NCBI GenBank assembly: GCA_016124905.1
Contig: WGMV01000029.1
Location: 1 to 44,466, forward strand
Length of the DNA: 44,466 nt
From: a bacterium
GTDB taxonomy: Bacteria > Pseudomonadota > Alphaproteobacteria > Rickettsiales > RI-342
Reading direction: 5' to 3'
Shown here one piece after another: positions 25,761 through 33,267 of the stretch. Below the pieces are notes generated by a model. That model did no database searches. It saw only the letters and a program-made list of their open reading frames with translations, and was not told the DNA's origin. The number at the start of each line of letters is the position of its first letter. Position 1 is the stretch's first letter. Position numbers and translations under genes: made by a program.

Positions 25761-26576
25761 CTAGCGCAAAGCTTCCAGAAGGTTGGATGTCTGCATCTGC
25801 GCGCCGACGGATTTCAGCAGCTCGGCCGTCAGTTCGCGCGCCGTGGTGCTTTGGGTGCAGATATGCAGCGGCTTGTCCGTGTTATTGGTCAGGGTGGCCA
25901 CGGTAAAGCCTTCGCCGCCAAACACCATGGTGGCCAGGTTGCCCACAACCTCGACCGACAGGTTAACCCCCTCGTCGTAATAGGCGATTTTGCCGCTGCT
26001 CACGCGAATTTTTTCACCCGGCTGCAGCACGCGCTCATGCGCCACGCCACCCGCGGCCATCATCACCAGCCCCGGGCCGGTGATTTTCTGCATCAGCAGG
26101 CCTTCGCCGCTTATTAAGGTGCGAAACGGCCGGAACTTACGATCAAAGCTCACATCCACGCTGTCTTCGCAGGCGATAAAGGCGCCCGGCTGGCAGAGAA
26201 TCGTCTCACCCGCTTTTAATTCCCGTGTGATGATTTCGCCGGGAATCGCGGCGGAAATAACCACTTCCTGGCCATCGGCCAGGCTGTCGAACGCCACCAG
26301 TGCCAGCCCTTCACCGCCGATCATCCGTTTAAACGCGCCGCCCAGGCCTTTGCCTGCCAGGCTGGCATGCATGTCGATATCATTGTCCATTTCTACCATG
26401 CGGCCCGGTTCGGCCAGGATGGTCACTCCTTTGGGAATGGTGAGCTGCGCCAGGGGCAGTGCCTCGCCGCCTACCTGCCATTTAACGCCTTTGGCGGTGA
26501 CGCCTTCGCGTATTTTACCGAGCTTCTCCGCCTGCGCGGCGGCTTCCAGCATGGTATCGGGCGTCTGGTCGGTCAT
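25761..26576 (-). CDS. AIM24 family protein (TIGR00266/DUF124)
   Basis: A 271-residue protein; the ATG at 26576 has AGGGAG seven bases upstream. After an N-terminal segment of about 40 residues it has the repeated beta-sandwich pattern of the AIM24/DUF124 family: LTIPKGVTILAEPGRMVEMD, GGAFKRMIGGEGLALVAFDS, ISAAIPGEIITREL, GETILCQPGAFIACEDSVDV, and near the end VVGNLATMVFGGEGFTVATL. The bacterial members have no settled function. The mitochondrial homologue Aim24 affects inner-membrane organisation (MICOS), which may not carry over. It is the middle gene of a minus-strand set with the two-helix membrane protein upstream (66-base gap) and the unknown gene at 24840 downstream (6-base gap). Confidence 0.88.
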   Translation of the reverse strand: MTDQTPDTMLEAAAQAEKLGKIREGVTAKGVKWQVGGEALPLAQLTIPKGVTILAEPGRMVEMDNDIDMHASLAGKGLGGAFKRMIGGEGLALVAFDSLADGQEVVISAAIPGEIITRELKAGETILCQPGAFIACEDSVDVSFDRKFRPFRTLISGEGLLMQKITGPGLVMMAAGGVAHERVLQPGEKIRVSSGKIAYYDEGVNLSVEVVGNLATMVFGGEGFTVATLTNNTDKPLHICTQSTTARELTAELLKSVGAQMQTSNLLEALR

Positions 26577-26642
26577 GCGATGCTCCCTGAATTGAGGAGC
26601 ACATCATGCCCATAAAAGGTTACGGCCAGATTACAGACCTTA

Positions 26643-26945
26643 CTAAAGCTTGGAGATTTTATTGATATAAAGCATGATGATGGCGCCCAGAATCGGCCAG
26701 CCGAGCAGCCCGTAATGATCGCTCCGGCCGTTCAGCAGGTCGCGGTAGCCGGTATAGGTCTTGTCCCAGCACTTCTCAAATGCATCCTTGAAGGACACAT
26801 CTTTCCAAAGCACGGCGATCATGTCCGGCACGAAATGGAAGAAAAACACTGTGATGCAGGCGCCCAGAAGCATGGGAAACACCACATTGCGAAACGTGCT
26901 TTTGAGGGAAACCGGTTCCTTGTCCCTCAAGGTTGAATCTGACAT
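26643..26945 (-). CDS. Small two-helix membrane protein of unknown function
   Basis: A 100-residue protein. The ATG at 26945 has GGAGGGAG immediately upstream. An open frame continues far upstream antisense to dnaE, but that extension is a shadow. The N-terminal 18 residues are polar, then come a hydrophobic helix at about 20-46 (VVFPMLLGACITVFFFHFVP), a polar loop with Trp/Cys (WKDVSFKDAFEKCWDKTYTG) and a second helix at about 79-95 (LLGWPILGAIIMLYINKI). No family is recognised. It starts 45 bases from the divergent dnaE start, so the two may share a control region. Confidence 0.68.
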   Translation of the reverse strand: MSDSTLRDKEPVSLKSTFRNVVFPMLLGACITVFFFHFVPDMIAVLWKDVSFKDAFEKCWDKTYTGYRDLLNGRSDHYGLLGWPILGAIIMLYINKISKL

Positions 26946-26990
26946 GCTCCCTCCATTGCCTTGCGCAGAATAATGGCTATTCTGGCGTTT

Positions 26991-29900
26991 ATGCTTCCGT
27001 TTGTCCATCTCCGAGTCCACACGGCTTATTCCCTGTCCGAAGGCGCCCTCCGCCCGGAGGTGCTGGCCGCGTTCGCCAGGAAACACCGCATGCCCGCCAT
27101 CGGCGTGGCGGACCGAAACAACCTCTTCGGCGCGCTGGAATGGAGCAAGCTGGCCAAGGATAGCGGCATCCAGCCCATTGTCGGCGCCACGTTGAACGTG
27201 CTGATGCCACAGGGCGCCGGCATGGCCATGGCCACGCGCCGCCATGCGCAGCTGCCGCTCTATGCGCAGAATGAGGAGGGCTACCGTCACTTGCTGGCCA
27301 TCGTGAGCGATTCCTATCTCTCTCCCGCCGCCGACCCCGCCCCCTGCATTGATCTTGGCATGCTGCTGCACCGGGCCGAGGGCATCATCGCCCTCACCGG
27401 CGGGGCGGAAGGCCCCGTTGCCCGTCTGCTGCTGGAAGGCCGCGAGCAGGAAGCCGAAGACACGCTGATTGAGCTTCACCGCCTGTTCAAGGACCGGCTC
27501 TATGTCGAGATCCAGCGCCACGGCCTGCCGGAGGAGCGCGCCACCGAACCCAAACTGCGAGAGTTCGCGGCCAAACATAACCTCCCCATCGTGGCCACCA
27601 ACCTCTGTTATTTTGACGAGGAGTCGATGTTTGAGGCGCATGACGCGCTCCTTTGCATCGCCGAAGGCCGCTACCTTGTCGAGGCGGACCGCCGCAAATC
27701 CAACCCCAATTACCGCTTAAAGTCGCAAGCCGAAATGGCCGAGCTGTTTGCGGATATGCCCGAAGCCCTGTCTAACAGCGCGCGCATCGCCATGCGCTGC
27801 GGCTATGCGTCTCCCAGCCGCGCGCCCATTTTGCCCCGCTTCATGGAATATCAGGAGAAGGCCGAGGGCGCGCCTGAAATCACCGAGGAAGAAGAGTTCC
27901 GCCGCGTCTCGCGTGAAGGTCTGGAATGGCGTTTGAACACCTATGTCTTCAAACCCGAGATGAGCGAGGAAGAGAAAAAACGCATCGGCGATGAATACCG
28001 CGAGCGTCTGGAATTTGAGCTCAGCACCATCGAGAAAATGCGGTTCCCCGGCTACTTCCTCATCGTGTCTGAGTTCATCCGCTGGGCAAAAGAGCATGAG
28101 ATTCCCGTGGGGCCGGGGCGCGGCTCCGGCGCGGGCTCACTCGTGGCATGGGCCATGCAGATCACCGACCTTGATCCCATCCGCTACGGCCTGCTGTTCG
28201 AGCGCTTCCTGAACCCCGAACGCGTCTCCATGCCCGACTTCGACGTCGACTTCTGTCAGGACCGCCGCGACGAGGTCATCACCCACGTGCAAAGCATGTA
28301 TGGCCGCGATCGCGTGGCGCAGATCATCACCTTTGGTAAACTCCAGGCCCGCGCCGTGCTGCGCGATGTGGGGCGCGTGCTGCAACTGCCCTACGGCCAG
28401 GTGGACAAGATCTGCAAACTCGTGCCCAACAACCCGGCCAACCCCGTCACGCTGCAGGAAGCCATCGACATGGAGCCGCTGCTCCGTTCCGCCATGAGCG
28501 AGGACGGCCAGGTGGCGCATATGGTGGCCATCGCGCTCAAGCTGGAAGGGCTTTACCGCCACGCCTCCACCCACGCCGCCGGCGTGGTGATCGGCGACCG
28601 CCCGCTGCACGAGCTGGTGCCTATGTACCGGGACCCGCGCTCCGACATGCCGGTGGTGCAATTCTCCATGAAATATGCCGAGATGGCGGGCCTGGTGAAG
28701 TTCGACTTCCTCGGTTTGAAAACCCTCACCGTGCTGCAATGGGCCGTGCGCCTGGTGAAGGAGACCGAAGGGCTGGAGCTCGATCTGCTCAAACTGCCCG
28801 AGGGCGACAAGGTAACCTATTCCATGCTGGGGCAGGGCGAATCGGTCGGCGTGTTCCAGCTCGAGTCCGCCGGCATGCGCGACACGCTGCGCAAGCTGAA
28901 GGCCGACTGTCTGGAAGACATCATCGCGCTTGTCTCGCTCTACCGTCCCGGCCCGATGGACAACATCCCGACCTATGTCAACCGCAAGCACGGCAAGGAA
29001 AAGCCGGACTACCTCTACCCCATGCTGGAGCCCTGCCTGAAGGAAACATTCGGCGTCTTCATCTATCAGGAACAGGTGATGGAAGTGGCCCGCGTGATGG
29101 GCGGTTACTCCCTCGGCCAGGCCGATTTGCTCCGTCGCGCGATGGGTAAAAAAATCAAGGCGGAGATGGACGCGCAGAAAGACACCTTCGTCAAAGGCGC
29201 GCTGGAAAAATCCGTCCCCCGCGAAAAAGCCGAGGAAGTGTTCGACCTCATGGCCAAATTCGCTAGCTACGGTTTCAACAAATCCCACGCCGCCGCCTAT
29301 GCGCTGATCGCCTACCAGACAGCCTATTTAAAAGCCAATTATCCGGTGCAGTTCTTCACCGCGCTCATGGCGCTCGATGCGGGTAATACCGATAAGCTCC
29401 AGGTGTTCCGTCAGGATGCCGCCCGCATGGGCATCACCCTGCTGCCGCCGGACATCAACGCCTCGCGTGGCAATTTCAGCGTGGAGCCTTACAAGGGCGA
29501 GGGCAAGAAACCCCACCGCTATGCCATCCGCTATGCGCTTGGCGCCATCAAGAATGTCGGCATGGCCGCCATGGAAAAACTGGTGGAGGAGCGCGAACGC
29601 GGCGGGCCGTTCAAGGATATGTATGATTTCCTGAGCCGCCTGGATGACGAAACCCTCAACCGACGCAGCCTGGAATTCCTCATCAAGGCGGGAGCCTTTG
29701 ACAAGCTTCATCCCAACCGCCGCCAGCTGGTGGAAAGCCTCGACGGCCTGCTCGCCTGGCATAGCCATCAGATGGAGGAAAAAACCAGCCAGCAGCAAAG
29801 CCTTTTCGGCGGCAGTTCGGATGTCGCGGTATCCAGCAAACCGGCGCTGCAGAATGTACCCGAATGGGGCAACACCGAAAAACTCGGGCACGAATTCACC

Positions 29901-30521
29901 GCCATCGGCTTTTATCTCTCCTCCCACCCGCTGGAATCCTACGGCCCCGCATGCCGCCAGATGGGTGTGGTCTTCTCCGGCCGTTTCGGCGAGTTGCTCA
30001 ATGGCTCTTACCAGAGCGTGCAACTGGCTGGCATTGTGCTGTCGCGCAAAGTAAAGCTTTCCAACAAAGGCAAATTCGCCTTCATCGGCATTACCGACCC
30101 CCAGGGCAGTTTCGAGGTCTCTGTTTTCGACGAGGACATCCTCAACAAATACTGGAACGATCTGGAGGAAGGTTCGCGTCTGTGGATCCAGGCCGAAGGC
30201 AAGATGGATGAAAACGGCCCACGCCTGATCGCCAAGGCCATTCGCCCGCTGGATGATGTCATTACCGACCAGCAGAAGAACGGCAAATCCGGCCGCATCA
30301 TGCAATGGCGGATGGATGTCAGCGCCCGTCTGAAGGCGGCGGAGCTGAAAACCATGCTGCCCGAGGCCAAACCCGCCCGCAAAGGCAATCTCACGGTCAA
30401 ATTCATGCTGAAGGACGGCACCGGTCTTACGCTGCGCCTGCCGGGCCAATATGGCTTCTCCCCGGCTGATATGGAAAACTTACAGGCCTCGGCGGATATT
30501 CTTTCGCTGGAGTCCTTATGA
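26991..30521 (+). CDS. dnaE: DNA polymerase III alpha subunit
   Basis: A 1176-residue replicative polymerase, the polymerising subunit of the DNA polymerase III core. The order of parts is: PHP domain from the N-terminus (FVHLRVHTAYSLSEGALRPE); the palm with catalytic aspartates in PDFDVDFCQDRRDE at about 413-426 after GPGRGSGAGSLVAWAM; fingers with FGKLQARAVLRDVGR and HASTHAAGVV; the beta-binding/OB region (GIVLSRKVKLSNKGKFAFIG) near 1010; and a C-terminal tail. Length fits the alphaproteobacterial DnaE1 type (about 1150-1180). I prefer the ATG at 26991 because family members begin a few residues before FVHLRVH; an in-frame ATG at 26973 is possible and neither has a strong ribosome site. The stop overlaps the next gene as ATGA. 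Confidence 0.97.
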   Translation: MLPFVHLRVHTAYSLSEGALRPEVLAAFARKHRMPAIGVADRNNLFGALEWSKLAKDSGIQPIVGATLNVLMPQGAGMAMATRRHAQLPLYAQNEEGYRHLLAIVSDSYLSPAADPAPCIDLGMLLHRAEGIIALTGGAEGPVARLLLEGREQEAEDTLIELHRLFKDRLYVEIQRHGLPEERATEPKLREFAAKHNLPIVATNLCYFDEESMFEAHDALLCIAEGRYLVEADRRKSNPNYRLKSQAEMAELFADMPEALSNSARIAMRCGYASPSRAPILPRFMEYQEKAEGAPEITEEEEFRRVSREGLEWRLNTYVFKPEMSEEEKKRIGDEYRERLEFELSTIEKMRFPGYFLIVSEFIRWAKEHEIPVGPGRGSGAGSLVAWAMQITDLDPIRYGLLFERFLNPERVSMPDFDVDFCQDRRDEVITHVQSMYGRDRVAQIITFGKLQARAVLRDVGRVLQLPYGQVDKICKLVPNNPANPVTLQEAIDMEPLLRSAMSEDGQVAHMVAIALKLEGLYRHASTHAAGVVIGDRPLHELVPMYRDPRSDMPVVQFSMKYAEMAGLVKFDFLGLKTLTVLQWAVRLVKETEGLELDLLKLPEGDKVTYSMLGQGESVGVFQLESAGMRDTLRKLKADCLEDIIALVSLYRPGPMDNIPTYVNRKHGKEKPDYLYPMLEPCLKETFGVFIYQEQVMEVARVMGGYSLGQADLLRRAMGKKIKAEMDAQKDTFVKGALEKSVPREKAEEVFDLMAKFASYGFNKSHAAAYALIAYQTAYLKANYPVQFFTALMALDAGNTDKLQVFRQDAARMGITLLPPDINASRGNFSVEPYKGEGKKPHRYAIRYALGAIKNVGMAAMEKLVEERERGGPFKDMYDFLSRLDDETLNRRSLEFLIKAGAFDKLHPNRRQLVESLDGLLAWHSHQMEEKTSQQQSLFGGSSDVAVSSKPALQNVPEWGNTEKLGHEFTAIGFYLSSHPLESYGPACRQMGVVFSGRFGELLNGSYQSVQLAGIVLSRKVKLSNKGKFAFIGITDPQGSFEVSVFDEDILNKYWNDLEEGSRLWIQAEGKMDENGPRLIAKAIRPLDDVITDQQKNGKSGRIMQWRMDVSARLKAAELKTMLPEAKPARKGNLTVKFMLKDGTGLTLRLPGQYGFSPADMENLQASADILSLESL

Positions 30522-30940
30522 AAACACGCCCGCTTCTTTCCTGCATCGCCGTTCTGCTGACCGCCGCCCCGGCCTTTGCCCAGTCCCAGTGGCTCGACAA
30601 GGATGCCGCCATCAGCCGCCGTGCCGCCCGCAGCCATTATTATTACCGCATGCAGCAGGTCTGCGAAGGCAGGGAAGGCGCCGCCATCAACGCCAAAGCC
30701 TGCGCCAAGGCCAAGGCGGACCTGGATGCCGTCAACCGTGGCGCAATGACCGGCACCTATACCTACACCACACCGCCATCACCCGCCTTCTGCGATGCCC
30801 ACCCCGATGCCTGGGACTGCTCGCCCAACCAGCCGCCAGCCGTCGTACCCTCGCAACATTGTGACAACAACCCGCGCACGCGCGATTGCCCGCCGGATGA
30901 AGTGGTAAAACCGGCAAAGCCCTGGAAAATTCCGGAATAA
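30518..30940 (+). CDS. Small secreted protein with duplicated cysteine motif
   Basis: A 140-residue protein whose ATG overlaps the dnaE stop (ATGA), so it is translationally coupled to dnaE. The signal peptide is MKTRPLLSCIAVLLTAAPAF, cleaved after AQ or FA. The mature chain is basic and helical to about residue 75 with Cys49 and Cys62. It then carries two copies of CD-x2-P-x3-DC-x-P: C92-C101 (FCDAHPDAWDCSP) and C115-C124 (HCDNNPRTRDCPP), separated by a Pro-rich spacer. Six cysteines in an exported protein suggest disulfides. I recognise no family and see no reason for the coupling to dnaE beyond operon economy. A bidirectional terminator follows at 30950. Confidence 0.75.
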   Translation: MKTRPLLSCIAVLLTAAPAFAQSQWLDKDAAISRRAARSHYYYRMQQVCEGREGAAINAKACAKAKADLDAVNRGAMTGTYTYTTPPSPAFCDAHPDAWDCSPNQPPAVVPSQHCDNNPRTRDCPPDEVVKPAKPWKIPE

Positions 30941-30949
30941 ACTGAAAAC

Positions 30950-30990
30950 AAAAAGGCCGCCCCCCAATGCTAAAAACGGAGGGCGGCCCC
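30950..30990. terminator. Bidirectional terminator between the dnaE operon and rpsD
   Basis: GGCCGCCC (30955-30962) pairs with GGGCGGCC (30981-30988) around an 18-base loop. On the minus strand the stem is followed by TTTTTG (30949-30954), a good intrinsic terminator for rpsD. On the plus strand it is followed by CCTTGTCTTTT, a weaker U-rich tail for the dnaE transcript. It is one of only two convincing terminators in the window. Confidence 0.82.
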
Positions 30991-31004
30991 TTGTCTTTTG
31001 CTCT

Positions 31005-31074
31005 GTTACGAGCGAGGCGAGTTGGGCCACAACGCGAAGCATGGACTATGGCCCCGCGCCATAATTGGCGCATG
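31005..31074 (+). repeat. Intergenic palindromic repeat, copy 2
   Basis: It begins GTTACGAGCGAGGCGAGTTG and contains GGGCCA/TGGCCC arms (about 31024-31029 and 31048-31053) around an extra segment of roughly 18 bases absent from copy 1. It ends with GCGCCA-TAAT-TGGCGC (31057-31072) and TGA. The block order matches the copy at 8215-8287. It lies in the 3' untranslated region of rpsD. Confidence 0.6.
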
Positions 31075-31076
31075 AT

Positions 31077-31094
31077 CCCGGCCGTTAGGCCGGG
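31077..31094 (-). other. Perfect hairpin just after rpsD
   Basis: CCCGGCC (31077-31083) and GGCCGGG (31088-31094) form a perfect 7-bp stem with a four-base loop, ten bases beyond the rpsD stop codon. No U-run follows on either strand, so it is not an ordinary intrinsic terminator. It may stabilise the rpsD message 3' end or belong to the adjacent repeat. Confidence 0.5.
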
Positions 31095-31103
31095 CACTAA
31101 AGC

Positions 31104-31718
31104 TTAGCGGCTGTAATATTCGATAACCAGGTTCGGTTCCATCACCACCGGGTATGGCACTTCGGCCAGTTTCGGGCGGCGGGTATAGGTACCTTTGAAC
31201 GGACCGTCGAGCGTGATGTATTCCGGCACGCTGCGCTCGGGGTTTTGCTGGGTGGAAATCACCATGGCGATCTCGCGGGATTTGTCTTTCAGCTCCACCA
31301 CGTCGCCATCTTGAACGCGATAAGACGGGATGTTCACTTTTTTACCATTCACGCGGATATGGCCGTGGTTGACGAACTGGCGGGCGGAGAACACGGTCGG
31401 CACCAGGTTCATGCGGTAAACCACCACATCCAGGCGGCTTTCCAGCAACCCGATCAGGTTTTCGATGTTATCGCCCTTCAGGTTCATGGCTTCTTTGTAG
31501 ATGTTACGGAACTGGCGCTCGCTAATGTTGCCGTAATAATGCTTCATCTTCTGCTTTTCTTTGAGCTGCAGACCGTAGTCGGACGTTTTGCGGCGGCGCA
31601 GCGGGCCATGCTGGCCGGGGCCGTAATCACGCTTGTTCACGGGGTCCTTGGCGCGGCCCCAAAGGCTGACGCCATATCGGCGGGATACTTTATATTTCGA
31701 TTCGACGCGTTTCGTCAT
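31104..31718 (-). CDS. rpsD: 30S ribosomal protein S4
   Basis: A 204-residue primary 16S rRNA-binding protein that nucleates 30S assembly. The ATG at 31718 has AAGGAG six bases upstream. The N-terminal S4 segment ([20 protein letters not shown], then GPGQHG) lacks the zinc-binding cysteines, as in the Cys-free S4 type. The S4 RNA-binding domain occupies about 94-155 ([40 protein letters not shown]), and the C-terminus ends [16 protein letters not shown]. The gene stands alone instead of in the rpsM-rpsK-rpoA cluster, with its own promoter at 31864-31891 and terminator at 30950-30990. A leader of about 140 bases leaves room for feedback control by S4, which is known in other bacteria but not shown here. 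Confidence 0.97.
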   Translation of the reverse strand: MTKRVESKYKVSRRYGVSLWGRAKDPVNKRDYGPGQHGPLRRRKTSDYGLQLKEKQKMKHYYGNISERQFRNIYKEAMNLKGDNIENLIGLLESRLDVVVYRMNLVPTVFSARQFVNHGHIRVNGKKVNIPSYRVQDGDVVELKDKSREIAMVISTQQNPERSVPEYITLDGPFKGTYTRRPKLAEVPYPVVMEPNLVIEYYSR

Positions 31719-31863
31719 GGGTGGCTCCTTGGGTATGTTGATGTTACAACAGGCTTGTGCCTGCCGGTGCCACGTCTGGTTACTGAGAAACCTTGATGAA
31801 ATATCTGGATTTTCCAGCAGGTGCGGCACGCCAGGCCACACCACGACCACCGTGGGAGGGTTG

Positions 31864-31891
31864 CTTTTAACGTGGCGCTCCACTATGTCAA
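31864..31891 (-). promoter_or_regulatory. Promoter of rpsD
   Basis: On the minus strand, a perfect TTGACA (31886-31891) is followed after 16 bases by TAAAAG (31864-31869), which matches four of six -10 positions. It lies about 145 bases upstream of the rpsD ATG and reads away from pmbA. The perfect -35 suits a highly expressed ribosomal gene. Confidence 0.6.
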
Positions 31892-31923
31892 GCGCTTAAT
31901 ATAAGGCGAAACAAGGAAAACAG

Positions 31924-33267
31924 GTGGAACAACAGGCCGAATCACAAGCAGAATGGCTAATCAGCAAGGCACGCGCCAATGGGGCGGATGCGGTGGAGGT
32001 TGTCTGGTCTGAAAGCCTGGAATCCGAGGTGAAATGGCGCCTCGGCAAGCTCGAAGGCGTGGAGCGGGCGGAATCCGCCGCTGTCGGCCTCCGTGTATTG
32101 GTCGGCAAGCGTCAGGCCAGCAGCTCCACCAACCTGCTGGATAAGGAAAACCTGGAAAAACTGGCCGCCCAGGTCGTGACGATGGCGAAGCTTGCGCCGG
32201 AGGACCCCTACGCCCGTCTGGCCAAACCGGGTGAATTCACCAAGGATAACGACCCCACCTCCCTCGAGATCAACGACCCCGAGGAGCTTTCACCCGAGCG
32301 CATGCGCGACATGGCTGCCGAGGCCGAGGATGCCGCCCGGGCGATAAAGGGTATCAGTAACTCGGAGGGTGGCGGTTGCAGCCAGAGCCGCAGCCACACG
32401 CTTCGCCTCACCAGCGAAGGCTACCGCAGCCGGGTGGCAAGCTCCAGCACCGGCATTTCCGTCTCCGTCCTGGCGGAAGATGAAAACGGCATGCAGCGCG
32501 ATTACGACTATGCCCTGCGCCGCTGGGCGAGCGACCTTCCTTCACCTTCCGACATTGGCAAATCCGCCGCCGAACGCACCTTAAAGCGCCTGGGCGGCAA
32601 AAAAATGCCGACCTGCTCCGTGCCAGTGGTGTTCGACCCGCGCGTGGCACGCAGCCTTCTTTCCTCCTTTGCCAGCGCCATCAACGGCCAGGCGGTCGCC
32701 CGCAAATCCAGCTTCCTGCGCGACCGGATGGGCGATGCCATCTTTGCTGATACCATCACCATCATCGACGACCCGCGCATGCTGCGCGGCCTTTCCTCTC
32801 GCATGGCGGATGCCGAAGGCCTGCCCACCCAAAAACGCGAGATGGTGAAAAACGGCGTGCTGCAAAGCTGGTTTCTGGACCTCGCCACCGCCGCCCAACT
32901 GGACCTCACCTCCACCGCCCATGCCGGGCGAGGGCTTTCATCACCTCCCAGCCCCGGCAGCAGCAACCTCTACATTGCCAACGGCACGCGCAGCCCGAAA
33001 GAACTGCTTGCAGCCATCTCCACCGGCTTTTACGTCACCGAAACCTTCGGCATGGGCATCAACACCGTCACCGGGGATTACAGCCAGGGCGCGGCAGGCT
33101 TTTGGATCGAGAATGGCGAGCTCACCCACGCCGTGCATGAAATGACCATCGCCGGTCACATGAGCGACATCTTCGCCAAACTCGAAGCCGCCAACGACCT
33201 GAAATTCGACTACGCCACCAATAGCCCGACGCTTCTCCTGCCTCCCATGATGGTAGCCGGGGCATGA
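31924..33267 (+). CDS. pmbA: TldE/PmbA-type metallopeptidase subunit
   Basis: A 447-residue TldD/PmbA family protein; the GTG at 31924 has AAGGAA six bases upstream. In E. coli TldD and TldE (PmbA) form a heterodimeric protease acting on microcin B17 precursor and CcdA; TldE lacks the metal-binding HExxxH and serves as the partner. Consistent with that, no HExxH is seen here. Family landmarks are VEVVWSESLESEVKWRLGKL near 23-42, VPVVFDPRVARSLLSSFASA near 235, GRGLSSPPSPGSSNLYIANG near 335 and the C-terminal TETFGMGINTVTGDYSQGAA with GFWIENGELTHAVHEMTIAG. The tldD partner is not in the window. It heads the lipid A/Kdo run and overlaps the next gene by ATGA. Confidence 0.93.
   Translation: MEQQAESQAEWLISKARANGADAVEVVWSESLESEVKWRLGKLEGVERAESAAVGLRVLVGKRQASSSTNLLDKENLEKLAAQVVTMAKLAPEDPYARLAKPGEFTKDNDPTSLEINDPEELSPERMRDMAAEAEDAARAIKGISNSEGGGCSQSRSHTLRLTSEGYRSRVASSSTGISVSVLAEDENGMQRDYDYALRRWASDLPSPSDIGKSAAERTLKRLGGKKMPTCSVPVVFDPRVARSLLSSFASAINGQAVARKSSFLRDRMGDAIFADTITIIDDPRMLRGLSSRMADAEGLPTQKREMVKNGVLQSWFLDLATAAQLDLTSTAHAGRGLSSPPSPGSSNLYIANGTRSPKELLAAISTGFYVTETFGMGINTVTGDYSQGAAGFWIENGELTHAVHEMTIAGHMSDIFAKLEAANDLKFDYATNSPTLLLPPMMVAGA

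Noticed and set aside
26946-27641. N-terminal extension of the small two-helix membrane protein
   Set aside because: The extension runs antisense to dnaE; the ATG at 26945 has a strong ribosome site directly upstream.
28137-30449. Long minus-strand open frames opposite dnaE
   Set aside because: They lie fully within a well-supported dnaE and have the His/Gln/Gly-rich composition of antisense shadows.
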